A DNA stretch of 64,000 bases from Icerya purchasi (GCA_039619475.1 CM077115.1:537572315-537636314), one strand, 5' to 3'; positions 23,686-35,968 are shown, numbered from the stretch's first letter. A program made the numbers and translations. The notes: generated by a model not told the origin, from the letters alone.

Positions 23686-24029
23686 ATAAAAGAACGCCTT
23701 TCTTTAAATTTTTCTTATATTATTTTATTCTACAATTTTTACTTACATTTATGGACAAATGAGAGCGCAAAAGAGAAACGAAAAAAAGTTACCTGGACGA
23801 TACAAATTTTCTAAATAGAAGGTGAAAAAGAATGAAATTTTATGTATAACAATTTTATAACGTAATTTACTCAACTAACAGCTAGAAATTACCACATTGT
23901 CATAACTCATACTAAATCCAATAATTTTCTCCTAGTTACTGATTCCTTGCAAATCTTTAAACATGGTTAAAAGCCAAAAATACAACAACTCACTATTACT
24001 ATAATTATACTATTAATTATATCAATTGT

Positions 24030-24575
24030 ATCAAATGGTCAGTCACGTGTCGCTGTTGTGGGTTCCTGGACACATGGGCCGCCTGGTAATGAGAGAGCCG
24101 ACGAAGCAGCACGTTCTGCCTTGTTTTCGCCAATGCCAGAGGACGCGAAGCTACCGTCATCGATGGCATATGCATTCTTAAAGGTGTATGAAAACGAGCG
24201 GAAAAACCGAATGGGCAGTTACTACGGAATTTTTGAAAAGTCATTAAGCACACAGTTGAACTGAGGTGTCCACCGGAGGGAACATCCCGGTACGACTTTA
24301 AGATTTTCATCTGGCTGCGAATCGACCACATCGACATCTTTCATAAATAAGTAATTGACAAAACGCCGCCTCCGGCTATGTGTTTCTCATGCGGTCACAC
24401 AAGTGTACCGACAGTTCCACACATACTGCTCATTTGTCTAATATTCATTGTTTTACAAAAGCAACTTGGCCTAGCAAGAAATATGAAGGAGATTTACTCA
24501 AAAATGCAGCAACTTTCATCGCCAGGGTTATTGCCTTCGTTAGAACGAGCGGTTTAACCCAGCATATTTAAATTA
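24030..24575 (+). pseudogene. LINE E: RNase H C-terminal fragment
   Basis: Plus strand. A frame mixture reads SRVALLWVPGHMG, then GNERADEAARSALFSP and KLPSSMAYAFLKVYENE. That is the H-x-G ... GN-x-RADE-AA end of a LINE RNase H. Further on come YDFKIFIWLRIDHIDIFHK and CFSCGHTSVPTVPHILLIC, the zinc-ribbon-like tail with C-x2-C and HxLxxC. It ends near 24575 without a visible tail. The Trp/Pro-Gly-His motif is divided by a frameshift, so it is dead. It is a different family from LINE B, judged by its tail sequence. Confidence 0.6.
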
Positions 24576-25394
24576 CCCGCTTTTATGTATTGTAATGACC
24601 ATCGCAGTCATACACAGCACATACGATGGGAAAAAGCAGCCAGAAATAATCGATTGTATTTTTATTTGCACTTTTTATCAGTCTTTTCAACCCTAAGCAC
24701 TATATATATATATCTGCAACAGCATAATCAGAAGCAACTTCTTCCTGAAATTTTTTTCGCAAACTTTCTGTGGGTCTAAATTTATTTAAGTGCCAATTTT
24801 CATAAAAATTGTTTTTGTAAATTTCTAGTTAATTTAAAGCAATGTTAAGGACGATATCGTAACGTATTTTTAATTGACAGAGATTTTTCATCAAAGCGTT
24901 TTTCTTTCTTTTTTTTTTTTTTAATACAAAATAAAAACGTATCCGTGTTATTGTTTCATTTAATTCTAGCGGTGATATATTTAAATAAAAAAACATAATA
25001 ACTGACTTTTAATTTATATTAAATTAAATGAGTTGTATATAGTGGTATTTCATTTTTTTTCAAACTTTTTTAATTTCTTCCAATATTTATTAAAGAAGAC
25101 GTCATTTCTTTGACACCAATGATAGTTTGTAAAAAACTGTTATAAAAATCTGCTTTGAAGTTAATTTGCTAAATCTTCTTTTTTTAAGAATGACGTCGTC
25201 AATCGAAATCGACTTTTTTATCAGTATTATAGACCTATCATCTGGGGTTCCAGGGCTGTTGTTCCCATAGCGAGGTGTAAAAGATTGAATTTTGTATACG
25301 TACATGTGTATAAAATACCGAACTAGATAATAGCACGTTTAATTTGCTTAAAATAACGAAAATAATTTTTGATTTACTGTAGAATTGAAACGAA
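24576..25394. other. Upstream region of the BTB gene
   Basis: AT-rich, no other gene visible. No strong TATA or initiator stands out. The BTB start codon is preceded by GAAACGAA, an acceptable arthropod context with A at -3. Confidence 0.4.
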
Positions 25395-26939
25395 ATGGAT
25401 GTCGTTGCAACGCGAAACATTATACTGAAATTAAATGAATGGAGAAGAGCCGGCATAAATTGCGATGTGAGTCTTATTATTGGCACACAAAAATTTCACG
25501 CGCATAAGAACATTCTCGCAGCTGCCAGTGAATTCTTCGAGAAGTTATTTACAGGTGACTTTGCCGAAAAGGAGAAAAGCGCCATCACTTTGGAGGATGT
25601 TGACCCGGATGGATTTAGATTATTTTTAGACTACATATATACGGGAGAAATTAAAATAGATGACGATAATTTTGAACAAGTGTTATCTGTAGTTAGTTAT
25701 TATCAAATTGAATGTGTGATGGAAATGTTATTCGACTATGTGAAAAGTAATATTAGTACCGATAATGGATTCTATTATTACTGTTTAGTTGATTCTGTTG
25801 GAATGAAGAAGTTAAAGCAGTTTACTAAAGAATTTATACGAAACGATTTTCTTACGTGTTCGAATTGTGCAGCGTTTCTTGATGTAACATATGCAGTTCT
25901 GCTTGAATTTATTGACAGTCCGATAAAGGATGAACTAGATAGGTTTAAAATTATAACGAAGTGGATTCAGAATGATTCGAATGAACGATCCAATTATTTA
26001 TCACATCTTATTGAATATGTTTGTTTTGAGTACATCAATAGTGATGCAATGTTAAACGAAATTTTGGATCATCAGTTGGTAATAAACAATCTGGAAATTA
26101 TTAAAGCTATACAGCAGAGAAGAACGATGCAAGGTAAAATGTGTATTTACGGCATGAATGGATCAGATCTAATAAAAGTGGATATACTGAATTCGAAATT
26201 AGAAGCAACATACATGGTGGCAAAGACAAAACTGGATTATGATGAGTTCCAAATCATTTCTGCTGCTAGCGCGGTATACATATCTACTTTTAAGTTGAAT
26301 GAGGGCAATAAGTTATATCGTTTTGAAGATTCTCAGTGGGTACTTTTAAATAGGAATTATGATGCGGATGAACCCAATCTGAGTATAGTATACTCTGAAA
26401 AACATAAAACTATTTACGAAAATAATGAATGTAAAATATTTTCTTATAATTTGGATACAAAAAGTTCCGTTGTCGAGTATACTAATAATCCTGAAGATCA
26501 CGAAATTTGTGGATCATTAGTTTTTTATAATGATTTTCTTTATACAGTTTTATATGCTAGAGATGGTTTTTACACATTACAATATGATCCGCTTAATAAG
26601 AAAGCGGTTTTGAGGAGCAAATTATCAATGTGTCTATCAGAGACTCAAAGCGCCGTTTTGGGTGACAAGATGTTTATCGTAAGCGGCGGTTTAGTACAGA
26701 TGTACGATATTACGAATGATCAATGTACCATAATAGTAGAAAATAATGAAAATATTAGAAGTATTTTTTACCATTCGTTGATCACATACCGAAATCGGCT
26801 TTACGCAATTAGAAAAAAATGGGATGTTATTGATGTATTTGATCCCTCAAAAATGGATTGGACCGACGAAATTCATTTAAAGATAAAGAATAAAAATATT
26901 TTTGATATTAAAATGATGGGTTATTATTCATTTTTTTAA
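25395..26939 (+). CDS. BTB-BACK-kelch-like protein, intronless
   Basis: An uninterrupted 514-residue frame. Residues about 14-118 form a BTB/POZ domain (CDVSLIIGTQKFHAHKNILA, FFEKLFTGDF, then FLDYIYTGEIKI), which dimerises. In this family it usually docks substrates to Cullin-3 ubiquitin ligases. Residues about 125-235 look like a BACK domain (AAFLDVTYAVLLEFID, FKIITKWIQND, YLSHLIEYVCFEY). The remaining 280 residues have the length and beta-rich spacing of a kelch propeller, but the repeats are much decayed. The clearest is KMFIVSGGLVQMYDI near residue 435. The usual GG doublets are mostly missing. Length is close to typical KLHL proteins (550-620), slightly short. No intron is needed and no frameshift occurs, although both sides are transposon relics. 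It may be a retrogene or lineage-specific duplicate. Substrate unknown; I give no gene name. Confidence 0.85.
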   Translation: MDVVATRNIILKLNEWRRAGINCDVSLIIGTQKFHAHKNILAAASEFFEKLFTGDFAEKEKSAITLEDVDPDGFRLFLDYIYTGEIKIDDDNFEQVLSVVSYYQIECVMEMLFDYVKSNISTDNGFYYYCLVDSVGMKKLKQFTKEFIRNDFLTCSNCAAFLDVTYAVLLEFIDSPIKDELDRFKIITKWIQNDSNERSNYLSHLIEYVCFEYINSDAMLNEILDHQLVINNLEIIKAIQQRRTMQGKMCIYGMNGSDLIKVDILNSKLEATYMVAKTKLDYDEFQIISAASAVYISTFKLNEGNKLYRFEDSQWVLLNRNYDADEPNLSIVYSEKHKTIYENNECKIFSYNLDTKSSVVEYTNNPEDHEICGSLVFYNDFLYTVLYARDGFYTLQYDPLNKKAVLRSKLSMCLSETQSAVLGDKMFIVSGGLVQMYDITNDQCTIIVENNENIRSIFYHSLITYRNRLYAIRKKWDVIDVFDPSKMDWTDEIHLKIKNKNIFDIKMMGYYSFF

Positions 26940-28626
26940 TTTGTTTTTTTATTTTTATAGCTGTTATTGATCTTTAGTTACTAATGATACAATTTTAAAT
27001 TTTACAAAGTCGGCATAGCATATACGCTCTTTAGGATAATTTTTTTTATCATTTGTAAGTTGTGTCCACTGATTATGTACTTTATAAAAATTCTTCGAAA
27101 AGTAGTACCACATTTTATTTATAAATATTGATTAAGAGTTTCATACGTATGTATAATGATAAATTTTCAAGTTAATATTTTCATTTCACTTTTTTTAATC
27201 TTTTTTAGATAAGTTGAATTTAATTTTTTAATTAAAATTTTTAAATATCTTTTTGTGTTCTTTTCATATACGGTAATGTATACACTACATTAAGATACGG
27301 GGGTGTACCACTTTGAGAGAGAAATTCTTTATTTCGAAATTACTGATGACTTTAACAGAGAAAAAAAGAGACATTTGTCGTTAATGATAGGAAATAAATT
27401 GTTTTTTGGTAAAATAGCATCTTATCGCTGTCGAGTTAGGAAATATGAAACTGGCGAGCAAAATTTTATGAAATGACTGTTCACAGTATACTAGAAAATC
27501 GGAAGAAGTTATTTTACAATATATGTACTACACAAAACACATATTTTTACATACTAATCCACTCGCGATTGTATTATCGCATCGTAAACATGTAATTTTT
27601 TAAAATTTACGGCTAAAAAATCTCAACATATCGACATAAAGGTGTATTCCGTTCAGTTTCATATATGCGTTTTTAACTTTGCTGTGCCCTCTACTATATG
27701 TTATTAATTTTATCGAGAAAAATACAAATATTATACATGATTAGTTTAATTAAGTAAGTTAATCGATTTAAATACTATTTTAAGCAATAGAGGGAATATA
27801 AATTTATTACATCCGGATTACAAATATGAAAGTCGTTATGATAGAAGTAATGTAACAGTTATGTATCGCGAATTACTCGGAGCAATTGTCGTGCAAGTTT
27901 GGGAACAAACATAAGGGGGCAACTGAAATTTTCAGTAAAAATAACAAAAATTGCAATTATTCACCTATCGGAATTTTCACTTTAAAAGACTTTCATATTG
28001 CTAAAAAAAATATTTCTTTCGATACATAATTCTCTTAATTTTTAAATTAATAATTTATAAATACAATCATTCATAACCGTTGAATAACAGTTTTACAATT
28101 GACAAAAAATGAGCAACTTTGATGCCTACTGTCTAGTACAGGATTATTAGTGTTACATTTGTCCTTGTTATTTTAAAATATCCATTTTCAGTGATTTTTG
28201 TTTTGTTACTTTCGTCATTTATTTTTAATTTTTTGAATTAGATTTTATTCCTTTTACTTTTTTGGGCTTTCAACAACGAATGATAACCCAACAAGGAAAG
28301 GAGACTTGAAGCACAAAATTGCGAAGGAGAAGAGTACATAGGAACCAATAGAAATATAATAAAGAAAACAATTGGGTACAGGAGAATGGCAAGGAAGAGA
28401 GAAAAACGTGAGAGCATTAGTAATAGAATTTAGGAATAAGTTGTATTAAGTTTTGGAGTCAGAAACATGCGAAAGAATAGAGAGCACAGAATCAACTAAG
28501 GAATGAAAAAGACCCAACTGGTTTTGGATAAATTCCACCAGGGATAATGAGGAGGTTTGAAATACGAAAGGGAATACTGTTTTAATCTATTTTAATAATG
28601 TCGGCAGAGACCGACCGCCTGACGAG
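26940..28626. other. Gene-free stretch; possible LINE 3' UTR on minus strand at its end
   Basis: 26940-28250 is AT-rich 3' flank of the BTB gene with a candidate AATAAA near 27391. From 28262 (GGGCTTTCAACAACGAATGA then TAACCCAACAAGGAA) the DNA resembles the terminal 3' UTR of LINE B at 57922 onward (GGGCTTGTCAGCTACAGACG then ATTACCCATCAAGAA). About 28255-28620 may therefore be a diverged LINE 3' UTR read on the minus strand. Confidence 0.3.
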
Positions 28627-30040
28627 TTGATGAATATTGCTGATAATTATTTAAGCTATTCGGTTATCGCGAGTAAATACAATTATTCTGATAAGCCAGA
28701 TGTAGCGAAAAAAAATGTTAATATCGCCAGCTCGTCCTTCGAAACAGGCAAAAATAAAATCAATAGCTCCGTCATTTCTAACTCTAATAGTAATCTCGAT
28801 AAAAACGATGATAACTTCAATGATAAATTTAACTCTAAAACTAAAACAGTCGATTTCACTGAAAATTCAGATACGTTAAAGCTTAAAAATAATTATACTC
28901 CTAACAATTTCAGTATTACTTTGCATTGGTTACTCTTAATGATTCTTTTTTGGCATATTTCTCCATGCCCTATGGTCACAATTTCTTCACCCCACAAGTT
29001 GATATTTTCATTTTCTCTTATTTGAAGGACTTAAGTCCCAACTATAATTTAAATATTCTATTTCATAGTATAGCGACTCGTAATTGGCCGGAATGTAGAT
29101 AGATATTTACGGATTAGTCAAAAAATTCACATCAAGTTGGTTCTGCTTTTTATATTTCCTTTACTTAAATTTAATAATAAAAAAATTTACACTGCCTCGT
29201 TTCTCCACAGTTTTCACTACGGAGTGCATGACAATTATTAAATTTTTATTATTCGCCATTAGGCATAATTTTTCAGGGAATTTACTTACTCTAAGTATGA
29301 CCGCAAATGCTGCTTAATGTCTCTTCAAGATCTATCCTTTAACTTTAACTCACTCCTGCTTACTCTTAAAATACGATCATACTTGATTGAATTGGCGAAA
29401 AAGGGGGTTAATATAAAACTGGTGTGGATTCTGGCTCATGTGTGGATAGACGGTAATGAAATAGCGGATAAATCAGCAAAATCAGCAGCTGATGAGGTTG
29501 CTTCACTAATTCCAAAATTCGCTGGCAAAGATCATTTATATTTCATTAAGTTTGCCCACAAAGAATATTAGAATTCCATTTAGTACAATATCCATATAAA
29601 TCAAAATTATATAAATCTATTCAACCGTATATCCCTAGATCACCGTGGTATGTTCCGATTTTGGAAAGAGAGGTTAACAATCCTCGGAAATTTATAGTGA
29701 CGATTTGGGGTTAACAGATTACCATATTCTATGTATAAGTAGGGGCTTAGTTAGTCCCTTTTTGTCCACACCCGGATGGTCGAGATAAGTTGGCAGACGC
29801 CTACCATTTCTTTTTCGAATGCAGCCGATACAAAAACACTCAAACAGTATTATATAATTCATTGGTTAAACCTAAAAGTAGATTTTCTATGTAAAATAAG
29901 TTCGCTCTTGGCTACAAATAATATCGCCTTATACTGGATTTAATATTCATTTATAATATCTTCAAAAATTGTAATTTAACCTTACTCTAATATAATGGCC
30001 AATGGGTTGTCTTGCATATACGTCCAAAAAAAAAAAAAAC
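28627..30040 (+). pseudogene. LINE F: I-like LINE 3' portion, RNase H and poly(A)
   Basis: Plus strand. A 132-residue Asn/Lys-rich frame (28627-29025) leads into RNase H sequence in changing frames: IFTD, one stop, SKNSHQVGSAFYIPF (about 29107-29152), then KFTLPRFSTVFTTECMTIIK with the catalytic E. At 29317-29571 comes GVNIKLVWILAHVWIDGNEI then ADKSAKSAADE (H and GNEIAD). A zinc-ribbon-like tail follows near 29755 (HTRMVEISW, then DAYHFFFECSRY in another frame). It ends in GTCC plus 13 As at about 30028-30040. RT and endonuclease are missing. Several stops and shifts. LINE G abuts its tail. Confidence 0.6.
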
Positions 30041-30049
30041 TTCAGTAAT

Positions 30050-31195
30050 GATAATTATAAGGTTTTCATAGAAACACTAGACGTAGACAGTAATTTTAGA
30101 ATGTCAATTAGTGCATTAAAAGTAGCCGAGCTGATAAGGAAAATATAATTTAAATTAAAAAAGTAAGTCGCAACAGAGTAATAATATAACTATCTTCTTA
30201 TATCACGGCCAAGGAAATGGTTTATAGCCCCTTCTTCTCAAATAACGGATATAGCGCACACATCCCTTCTTATCTCACCTCGTGATGATGTGTTGTTAAG
30301 GGAGTGGATGTAGACTATTCTGAAGATCAGCTAGTTAAATTATCAGTTAAACGCTTGAACAGAAAATATGTTTTTAACGACGAGGTAAGTTATGTTCCCA
30401 GTACTACCGTTATTATTCCTTTGGAAGGCAAAATCTCCCTTCATACATATTTCTTTGGCATGTCAAATTCTAATGTGATCCCTTTGTCAGAAGAGTTCGA
30501 CAATTCTTCCGCTGCTTACGATATGGATACATGACTAGCCAGTGCAAAGGACGTATTAGATGCGGCAATTGCGACGAAAGTGGCCATACGGCGGACGCAT
30601 GCAGTAACGAATTTTTATTTTGTGTATATTGTATACGTAGTCATAAATCGTTGGATAACAATTGCCCAGAAAAAAAAACGTCAAACTTTAATAAACGACT
30701 TAATGGCTAACCATAATCTAAATTACCATGAAGCTGCTATGGAAATCTCTCAATCGTATAAACAAGATTACCTGTATTGGAATAAATTAAATTATAAAAA
30801 ATTTTCAGTACTTCCTGATTACAAAAGTTTTCCCCTTATTGAGCATCCTCTTTCCTCTCAAGATCATCAAGCAGGCATACTTGCTTTTAAACTAAAACCT
30901 ATTTCTAAACACACTTGATTTCACGATCCTAACCTACTGGTAGATTAAAACGACCGATGTCATTCTTTTCTTCCGATGAAGACAGAAAAGTGACTAAAAA
31001 TAAAAACATAATACTAAAAACGGCAATACCTAGATACCAAACTTATAATATGGCCGATAAAATCGAGAACGATAAGGCGTCTAAACCAAGCCATTCTGGA
31101 TCTAAAATTAGTTCAATTAAAAACAATATCGTAGATTCTAAAGATAATAAAAATAATATTCGTAAAGATCCTAAGGTTTTTAATAATAAGTAAGT
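30050..31195 (+). pseudogene. LINE G ORF1, RRM-like region plus zinc knuckles
   Basis: Frames in order: YKVFIETLDVDSNFRMSISA with LKVAELIRKI (start of an RRM-like domain), HIPSYLTSRDDVLL, then a shift to GVDVDYSEDQLVKL, VKRLNRKYV and SYVPSTTVIIPLEG. After another shift come RQFFRCLRYGYMTSQCKGRI, then RCGNCDESGHTADAC and FCVYCIRSHKSLDNNCPEKK, two to three CCHC-type knuckles. The end (30957-31193) is Lys/Asn-rich. This is the RNA-binding protein of I-group LINEs. The same order is seen in the minus-strand relic LINE J. At least three frame changes make it non-functional. Confidence 0.65.
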
Positions 31196-31329
31196 ATTAA
31201 TATACTGCAAATTCTTTATGCGATCTAAAAACGTAATGTAACATTTAATTATATATGTTAGCCGTAAGAGTTCGTCTATTTATCGCGTTATTTGATTTCG
31301 ATATTATCTACGTTTTTCTTTCTTTCTCC

Positions 31330-32920
31330 ATTTATTATTGACTACATATGGTCAAAATATTGCTGAGGAGCGTTCTGATGAAGAAATGCAATTTAGAATT
31401 CTTTTTATCCTTGCACGACCTCGATGTTCTTCTACTTGGAGAAATCAAGTAATGCAGATGCATTTTTCAGTAATAACACCAGATCTAATGGAGTCTGTAT
31501 ATCAGCACATTTTAAACGGGTTTCTTGTTATCTTATTTCTTATTATTCTCCGCCGGGTCACATTATTGACGCATCCGTAATTCTTAATAACCTAGACAGC
31601 CTTAATGGGGTTGCAATGGAAATATTCGTAAAGGAGAACTAGTGTTAGAAATCCTTAATAATTCGGATATGTGCCTACTAAATGATGGTGAACCAACTAG
31701 AATAAATTAATCCATTGCACGCAGTCAATCCTGTGGATTTATCGTTGGTTTCATCGGGTTTTTTTTTGGAGTGTTTATGGGCCGTTTTACCTTATTCTTT
31801 AGGTAGCGATCATTTCCCTATAATAATCCAAATTGGAGATGACAATCCAATCACTCAGAATAGTAATAATTCGAATATCGTCAGCTGTAGAAAACGTTGG
31901 AAACTTAAGGATGACGATTGGATTAAATTTACAAATTTAGTGGAGCAAGAAATAGAAATAGTAAATAATCAAGCCGCCTTCTGAGGTAAATATAATGCAT
32001 TCAAAAATATTCTGATTTCGACGCTAAATAAATCTGTGCCGCCTGCTTCTTATTATAGAGGGAAAAAATCTCCTCACCCTTAGTGGAATAGAGGTTGCAA
32101 AAGAAAGGTTGATGAAAGAAACGAGACTTTAAGATCTTTCCGGAGAACAGGAACAATAGAATCCTATATTACATATAGAAGAATTTCCACAGAAACCCGC
32201 AGATTATTGAAGAAAACAATAATGGCCTCGTGGAGATTTAATTAATAACTATTATGACGATATTCTGTTATAACTTTTACTGACGGTTCTAAAATCGAAG
32301 AACGCGATAGCGCAGTAGGTGCAGCTTTTTTTATCAAAGGAATAACGTTACGGAAGTTTAAGCTGCCGCCTGAGGCGACGGTCTGTACTGCTGAACTATT
32401 GGTTGTAGATAAGGCTTTGGAGTTTTTATCAGTCACACTTGATGTCGACAAAAGATACATCTAATTATCAGTGACAGCTTAAATTCACTATCACCGATAA
32501 AATGTGATACACTTAATTATAAACTACATCCGCTGGTATATGAAATAAGAAATAAATGCCTTAAGATAATTAATGAAGAAATTTTTTTAGATTCCGGGAG
32601 TCACTGTGAAATAGAAGGAAATGATAATGTCGATCTGTTTGCCAAGGAAACTGCTTTTGGAGGCGTCCCATGTCTTTTCATCCCCTCTACTGATTTATTT
32701 CGGAAAATTAAAGGAGACAATCAACAAAATTGGATAAATATAAAGAACAACTCAAACTTAGGTAGGTTCTATAATACAGTCCAACCAACTATCCCGTCAA
32801 GACCATGGTGTTTTCATGTGCCGTTAACTATACCTGAGGGACTTCTTAGGAAATTTGTTACCTTGATCTGTCGTCTTCATATGGGATATACACGAGTTTC
32901 ACAGAATTTTTAAAGTTAAA
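31330..32920 (+). pseudogene. LINE G ORF2: endonuclease joined to RNase H
   Basis: Endonuclease traces: LHDLDVLLLGEIK (the E), NTRSNGVCISAHFKRVSCYL, YYSPPGHIIDASVILNNLD, then KGELVLEILNNSDMCLLNDG and YSLGSDHFPIIIQIGDD (the SDH motif). The linker WKLKDDDWIKFTNLVEQEIE and RRLLKKTIMASWR comes next. Instead of reverse transcriptase, the next recognisable sequence is TDGSKIEERDSAVGAAFFIK then CTAELLVVDKALEFLS, the start of RNase H. Later parts of RNase H and tail follow with stops up to about 32920. About 1.5-2 kb of RT is therefore deleted. Confidence 0.65.
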
Positions 32921-33373
32921 CGTCAAATTTTATTTGCAGCGATTACGTGATGATTAGTTACTCGGAGGACACCAATCGTCTGTTATTTTCTTGTTAAAAT
33001 TATTTGATAGACGCAGGGATATATTTTTCAGGCACTTAATTTCCTTGTCGGTTTTTCCTCCTTATAATATCCAGTATTTTCTTTGTTGTGGGGACCAGGC
33101 TTTGGTTGCCTTATTCAGGTTCATAATTGATTGCAACATTGTGGTTTAGATAATAGTTGTTTGGAGTTATTTATTTTCTATTTCGTCTATTTATTTATTT
33201 TTAATTTGTTTTATTTTTATTTCATATTTTATTTTATTGTTTTTTTTATTATTTATTTTTTTTTGTGTGTATTTCATTCATACATTTGAAATAGGAAGGT
33301 CAATTTCTGTTTAAAGTAAATTTGTGTTAAAAGTGACCAAATGGTTTAGATGTCAGGCTAAAAAAAAAAAAAT

Positions 33374-34610
33374 TGATTAAAGGAATGGGACGGAGTTCTT
33401 CATCCTGTCTTTTTTTAAGACGTCGTATGGAAATAACAAGAACCGGCGACGATGCAACATTAAGAAAGTCATTTTCGGAGATATCGGCCGGAATATCCCG
33501 AACAATACCAAAGGAAAGTAGGAGTCTACTGGGAATAAAGCCTTTAAATTTGTGTTTTTTTAAAAAAAACTAGTGCCTAAAAGAAATTCGCTGGTCGAAG
33601 AGATATCGGTAAAAAATAACCGAAGCTGTTCCTGCCGGCTCGCATAATTTCACTAATTTGATTATGAACTAAAAATTTAGCAGCTGAAAATGGATGTGGC
33701 CTGCCAATATTTTTATCCGAGAGAGATACTAACATAATCTGCACAGAACTCGTAAGTTTGCTGGGCAAAAGGTATCGCGAACTTCACGCACAATTAGAAT
33801 GTTATTGTTAGTAATGTTATTACTTCGGTTGATAATATAATCATTATTACTATTATTAATATTAGTATTATTACTATTATTGCTGCCATTACTGCTACTA
33901 TTATTTATATTTTTACTGTCATTATTTTCGATTTTCATGTCGTTCAAATTATCTTTATCGTCATTCTTAATGGTAAAATTTTCGATTGCGTTGCTTATAA
34001 CCACGATGTTTGCAAAACTGCCCAAGTCGGTTTGTGAGAGCTGAAACTGCTTAGCGGCCGGGTCTGATGTTGAAAACACTAGGCTGGAGGCAGGCCCGTG
34101 CCCAGAATTTGGGGGGGGGGGGGGTTGAAATTTTTTTTCGCATATCTATTTTATAAATAAAAATACATTTTTCACTAATATTCATGCTATTAATAATTTC
34201 CATCATCTTGATTTATATATTAATAATTTAAATAAACGAATTACTGTATAAACATTGTTATTGATTATACTTGTAACAAAAAATTTTGCATAAAATATTA
34301 ATGAAGTACCTAAGCTATTTTAGTTCTCATGGGGGGGGGGGGGGGTTAACCCCCAAAACCCACCCCGTGGACACAGCCTTGGCTGGAGGACTTCCGTCTA
34401 TTGGAAGTATCCACCTTCAATACATTGATGGATAATCTAGGTTTGGAGGAGGCTGATCGGAACACGGAAAATTGGGAGGAAAGAAAAAAATGAAAAAAGC
34501 AGTACGATACTAACAATAAAATTACAAGAGGTGGCGCGACTTCTGTTGTAAAACCAGGGGTAAAAGTAAAATTAAAAAAGACATTTGAAGCGGAAAATGA
34601 GTACATTTTG
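33374..34610 (-). pseudogene. LINE J: I-like ORF1 fragment split by a hAT MITE
   Basis: Minus strand from about 34606. The N-terminal part (SVFRSASSKPRLSIN, DTSNRRKSSS) is interrupted by the MITE at 34091-34381. It resumes in the same frame as LVFSTSDPAAKQFQLSQTDL, SFANIVVISNAIE and an Asn/Ser-rich run (34079-33840). RRM-like pieces follow: VQIMLVSLSDKNIGRPHPFS, AAKFLVHNQISEIMRAGRN, then FKGFIPSRLLLSFGIVRDIP and VASSPVLVISIRRLKKRQDE. The order matches LINE G ORF1. It stops at 33374 against the LINE G poly(A), with zinc knuckles and ORF2 missing. It is older than the MITE insertion inside it. Confidence 0.6.
34091..34381. mobile_element. Non-autonomous hAT element (MITE), copy 1
   Basis: 291 bp starting CAGGCCCGTGCCCAGAATTT and ending GTGGACACAGCCTTG. 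The ends are imperfect inverted repeats, each next to a G-run. The element is flanked by a perfect 8-bp duplication GCTGGAGG (34083-34090 and 34382-34389), the hallmark of hAT insertion. Removing it and one duplication restores the ORF1 reading frame of LINE J. No coding capacity. Copy 2 is at 36685-36989. Confidence 0.9.
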
Positions 34611-35968
34611 TTTAGTGTATTTTACCCAATAATAAATTACGAAGTTCTCTTTTATTTGTATAAAATATGTTGCGACGATCAAACATTATCAGTAGTAATT
34701 AAAAACATTCCATTCTTAAGACAATTTGAACCTAATTTTTCGATTAAAAGACTTTTTCTATAACGGCAGCTTTGTTATCATGATCAGTAATATTTACATT
34801 TATTGCCAGTACATTTTAATTAAAGCTTGTTTAGTTGCGTTTTGCTAAGGATGAACTTAAATGAACCGTCACGCTCGGGGGTCGGTGACGCACTGAATCA
34901 TGTTTACTCGGCTCCGGTCGTCATCAGTCGCGTTTTGCATGTAATCAGTGTAGTATTTTAATATAGTACACGTGTTTTATTGAAGTGAAAACTTCTTTGG
35001 GCACGTTTAGCGATTTTCGGTAGGGGAAAAACTTATGATTTTGCGTCACGCTCGTCACACCCGTCATGAACATGCTGATTTTAACAGCATCGACTAGTGC
35101 GAGAAATAAAATCGCTAACGCCTTTCCTCTACCCCTCGCTACTCGCACGACCGTGTAATCAATAATAAACCACGAAAGGAGACATAAAAATTCAATTAAT
35201 TATATTAGGACTACTAATATGGGGAATAATAAAAGTTTATGATGTCAATAAATATTATTGCGAACATTATTTAATAATGAAGTATATTGTAAAATTTCCA
35301 TAACTACCATGTATTACACTAATTCCGTAAAATAATAAATACGGTTTACATTGTCGTTCCTGTTTTTGCCAGTATTATTGTTATCATTAAAGCGGTTACG
35401 CAGCAGTGAAAGTATCTATTATTTTAATTGTTTGTTGAAATTAAAGATGATAATGATGCAAACAATGAAAATAGTATTGAAAATTAAGTTATATTAAATT
35501 TATGCAAATATGAATAATATAAATGTCCAATAATTATTATTTCAATTAAGTTGTATTTATATTTTGTACTAGGCTTGCGCAGCCCATCATATATTTTGAC
35601 TAATAAAAAAACCACATAAAAATGGATATAATTATTGCTCGGAGTGAAACGTGTGTAAACTAGATTACTGTTAATAATTTCGAGTCACAAATTATGAAAT
35701 TTAAATTTTTGGATATTACAATTAATCTGAAAATTCAAGAAAAAAGAGAAACACTGTTATTTCATAGTTTTAAGTTTTCACCTTTATCGGCAGCCCCTTG
35801 ACCGCACCATTTTTTATTTTTTTTTTTTATTGTGCATTTAAGTTTATAATCCTCTTAGTAAGACTTTTGCAGCAACTTGAGCTCCGTAAACCCTTTGAAG
35901 TCGCGCTGTATGATTACAAATGTAAATATTAGACGTCAAATAAATTTTTATAAGTCGGAACTATTTAA
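34611..35968. other. Gene-free stretch with a small dispersed repeat
   Basis: 35.0-35.15 kb contains CACACCCGTCATGAACATGC followed by TGATTTTAACAGC. A related string (CTACACCCGTCATAAACATG) lies at about 48043, so a short dispersed repeat is shared. No supported coding frame. The 67-residue ORF at 34945-35148 lies inside this repeat. Confidence 0.35.

Larger units (their letters stand above)
30041..33373 (+). mobile_element. LINE G: I-like LINE with ORF1, endonuclease and RNase H, RT deleted
   Basis: A plus-strand element about 3.3 kb long. It runs from ORF1 (starting just after the tail of LINE F) through endonuclease (31.33-31.98 kb), a short linker, RNase H (32.27-32.92 kb) and a 3' UTR to a 14-A tail at 33360-33373. 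A complete element of this type would be 5-6 kb. The whole RT palm is absent between about 32210 and 32270. Its 3' end touches the relic LINE J, which reads in the opposite direction. Confidence 0.65.

Noticed and set aside
23371..23814. 147-residue plus-strand ORF
   Set aside because: Made of AT-rich sequence between two inverted repeats and an A-run translated as Lys. No domain.
25238..25486. Minus-strand ORF overlapping the BTB start
   Set aside because: Shadow of the BTB coding sequence and its leader.
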